Of a DNA stretch of 6,740 nt, positions 6,449 to 6,740 are shown one piece after another; the stretch's first letter is position 1, and every line of letters begins with the position of its first letter. The notes below the pieces were generated by a model, which was not told the DNA's origin, did not search any database, and was given only the letters and a program-made list of their open reading frames with translations. The stretch is from an uncultured Clostridia bacterium. GTDB taxonomy: Bacteria; Bacillota; Clostridia; Oscillospirales; CAG-382. Position numbers and translations under genes: made by a program. The DNA is taken from contig CAMZED010000080.1 in assembly GCA_947305675.1 (NCBI GenBank), positions 1-6,740 of the forward strand, read 5' to 3'.

Positions 6449-6740
6449 ATGCTTATACCTGTTCTTATAACCTGCGCCGTGGTTTTTGCGATAAGCCTGA
6501 TCATCGGCGTGCTGCTCGGCGTTCTTTCCGAAAAATTCAAAGTCAACGTTGACGAACGCGAAGAAAAAGTCCGCGCCTGCCTCGCCGGTTCAAACTGCGG
6601 AGCCTGCGGCTACGCGGGATGCGACGCATACGCCAAAGCGGTGGTATCCGAAGGAGCCGATCCCGGGCTTTGCAGCGGCGCCGACAACAAGGCGATCGGC
6701 GAGATAATGGGAGTTACTGTCAACGCCGGTCCGAAAAAAG
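6449..6740 (+). CDS. rnfB: Rnf complex subunit B, ferredoxin-accepting iron-sulfur subunit (3' end missing)
   Basis: The first 97 codons are present; the gene runs off the right edge. An N-terminal membrane helix (about 4-26) is followed by the Fe-S domain with SNCGACGYAGCDAYAKAV. Cys50, Cys53, Cys58 and Cys75 have the C-x2-C-x4-C-x16-C spacing of the RnfB four-Cys domain that binds a [4Fe-4S] cluster. Cys44 lies just before it (ACLAGSN). The full protein would normally continue with bacterial ferredoxin domains and is the entry point for electrons from reduced ferredoxin. This gene does not overlap its predecessor: 16 bases separate it from rnfA, containing GGGGTGAGG (6435-6443) five bases before the ATG. 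Confidence 0.95.
   Translation, partial: MLIPVLITCAVVFAISLIIGVLLGVLSEKFKVNVDEREEKVRACLAGSNCGACGYAGCDAYAKAVVSEGADPGLCSGADNKAIGEIMGVTVNAGPKK

Noticed and set aside
1..6740. CRISPR array, tRNA or rRNA gene, insertion sequence, riboswitch or toxin-antitoxin pair
   Set aside because: No repeat-spacer pattern, cloverleaf, transposase or terminal inverted repeats, or long structured leader were seen. Nearly all of the window is accounted for by conserved genes.

Overview
The window carries a complete or nearly complete Rnf operon in the order rnfC-rnfD-rnfG-rnfE-rnfA-rnfB. It is preceded by a gene for an exported, membrane-anchored M3-family zinc metallopeptidase and, on the opposite strand at the left edge, by the first codons of a type IV prepilin-like gene. 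The CDGEAB order is typical of Firmicutes and Acetobacterium-like anaerobes; proteobacterial operons run ABCDGE. The strong AGGAGG-type ribosome sites, the pilin, and the Ser/Glu/Pro-rich linker before a C-terminal membrane helix also suggest an anaerobic member of the Clostridia, probably uncultured and gut-associated. This placement is an inference from gene order and style, not from a marker gene.

Layout. Positions 1-65 (minus strand) encode the start of the prepilin, cut by the window edge. Positions 66-282 are an AT-rich divergent intergenic region with a good extended -10 sigmaA-type promoter (226-254) for the rightward gene. Positions 283-2229 encode the 648-residue surface peptidase. 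A 43-base gap with no recognisable intrinsic terminator separates it from rnfC (best start 2273). The junctions rnfC/rnfD, rnfD/rnfG, rnfG/rnfE and rnfE/rnfA are all 4-base ATGA overlaps. A 16-base gap with a strong Shine-Dalgarno sequence precedes rnfB, which runs off the right edge after 97 codons.

How the genes work together. Rnf is a membrane ferredoxin:NAD+ oxidoreductase that couples electron transfer to Na+ or H+ export. RnfB takes electrons from reduced ferredoxin. RnfA and RnfE hold a membrane-embedded Fe-S centre between them, RnfG and RnfD carry covalently bound FMN, and RnfC has the NAD(H)/FMN site and two [4Fe-4S] motifs. The key cofactor residues are visible in every subunit, so the complex looks functional. 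The peptidase upstream probably trims peptides outside the cell. It may be partly co-transcribed with rnf, but no biochemical link is evident.

Most of the window is conserved and ordinary. The points worth a second look are the anchored M3 peptidase and its near-miss sorting motif, the Cys-rich C-terminal tail of RnfE, an extra CxxC pair in RnfC, and a possible internal promoter for rnf. I did not find a convincing undescribed system.
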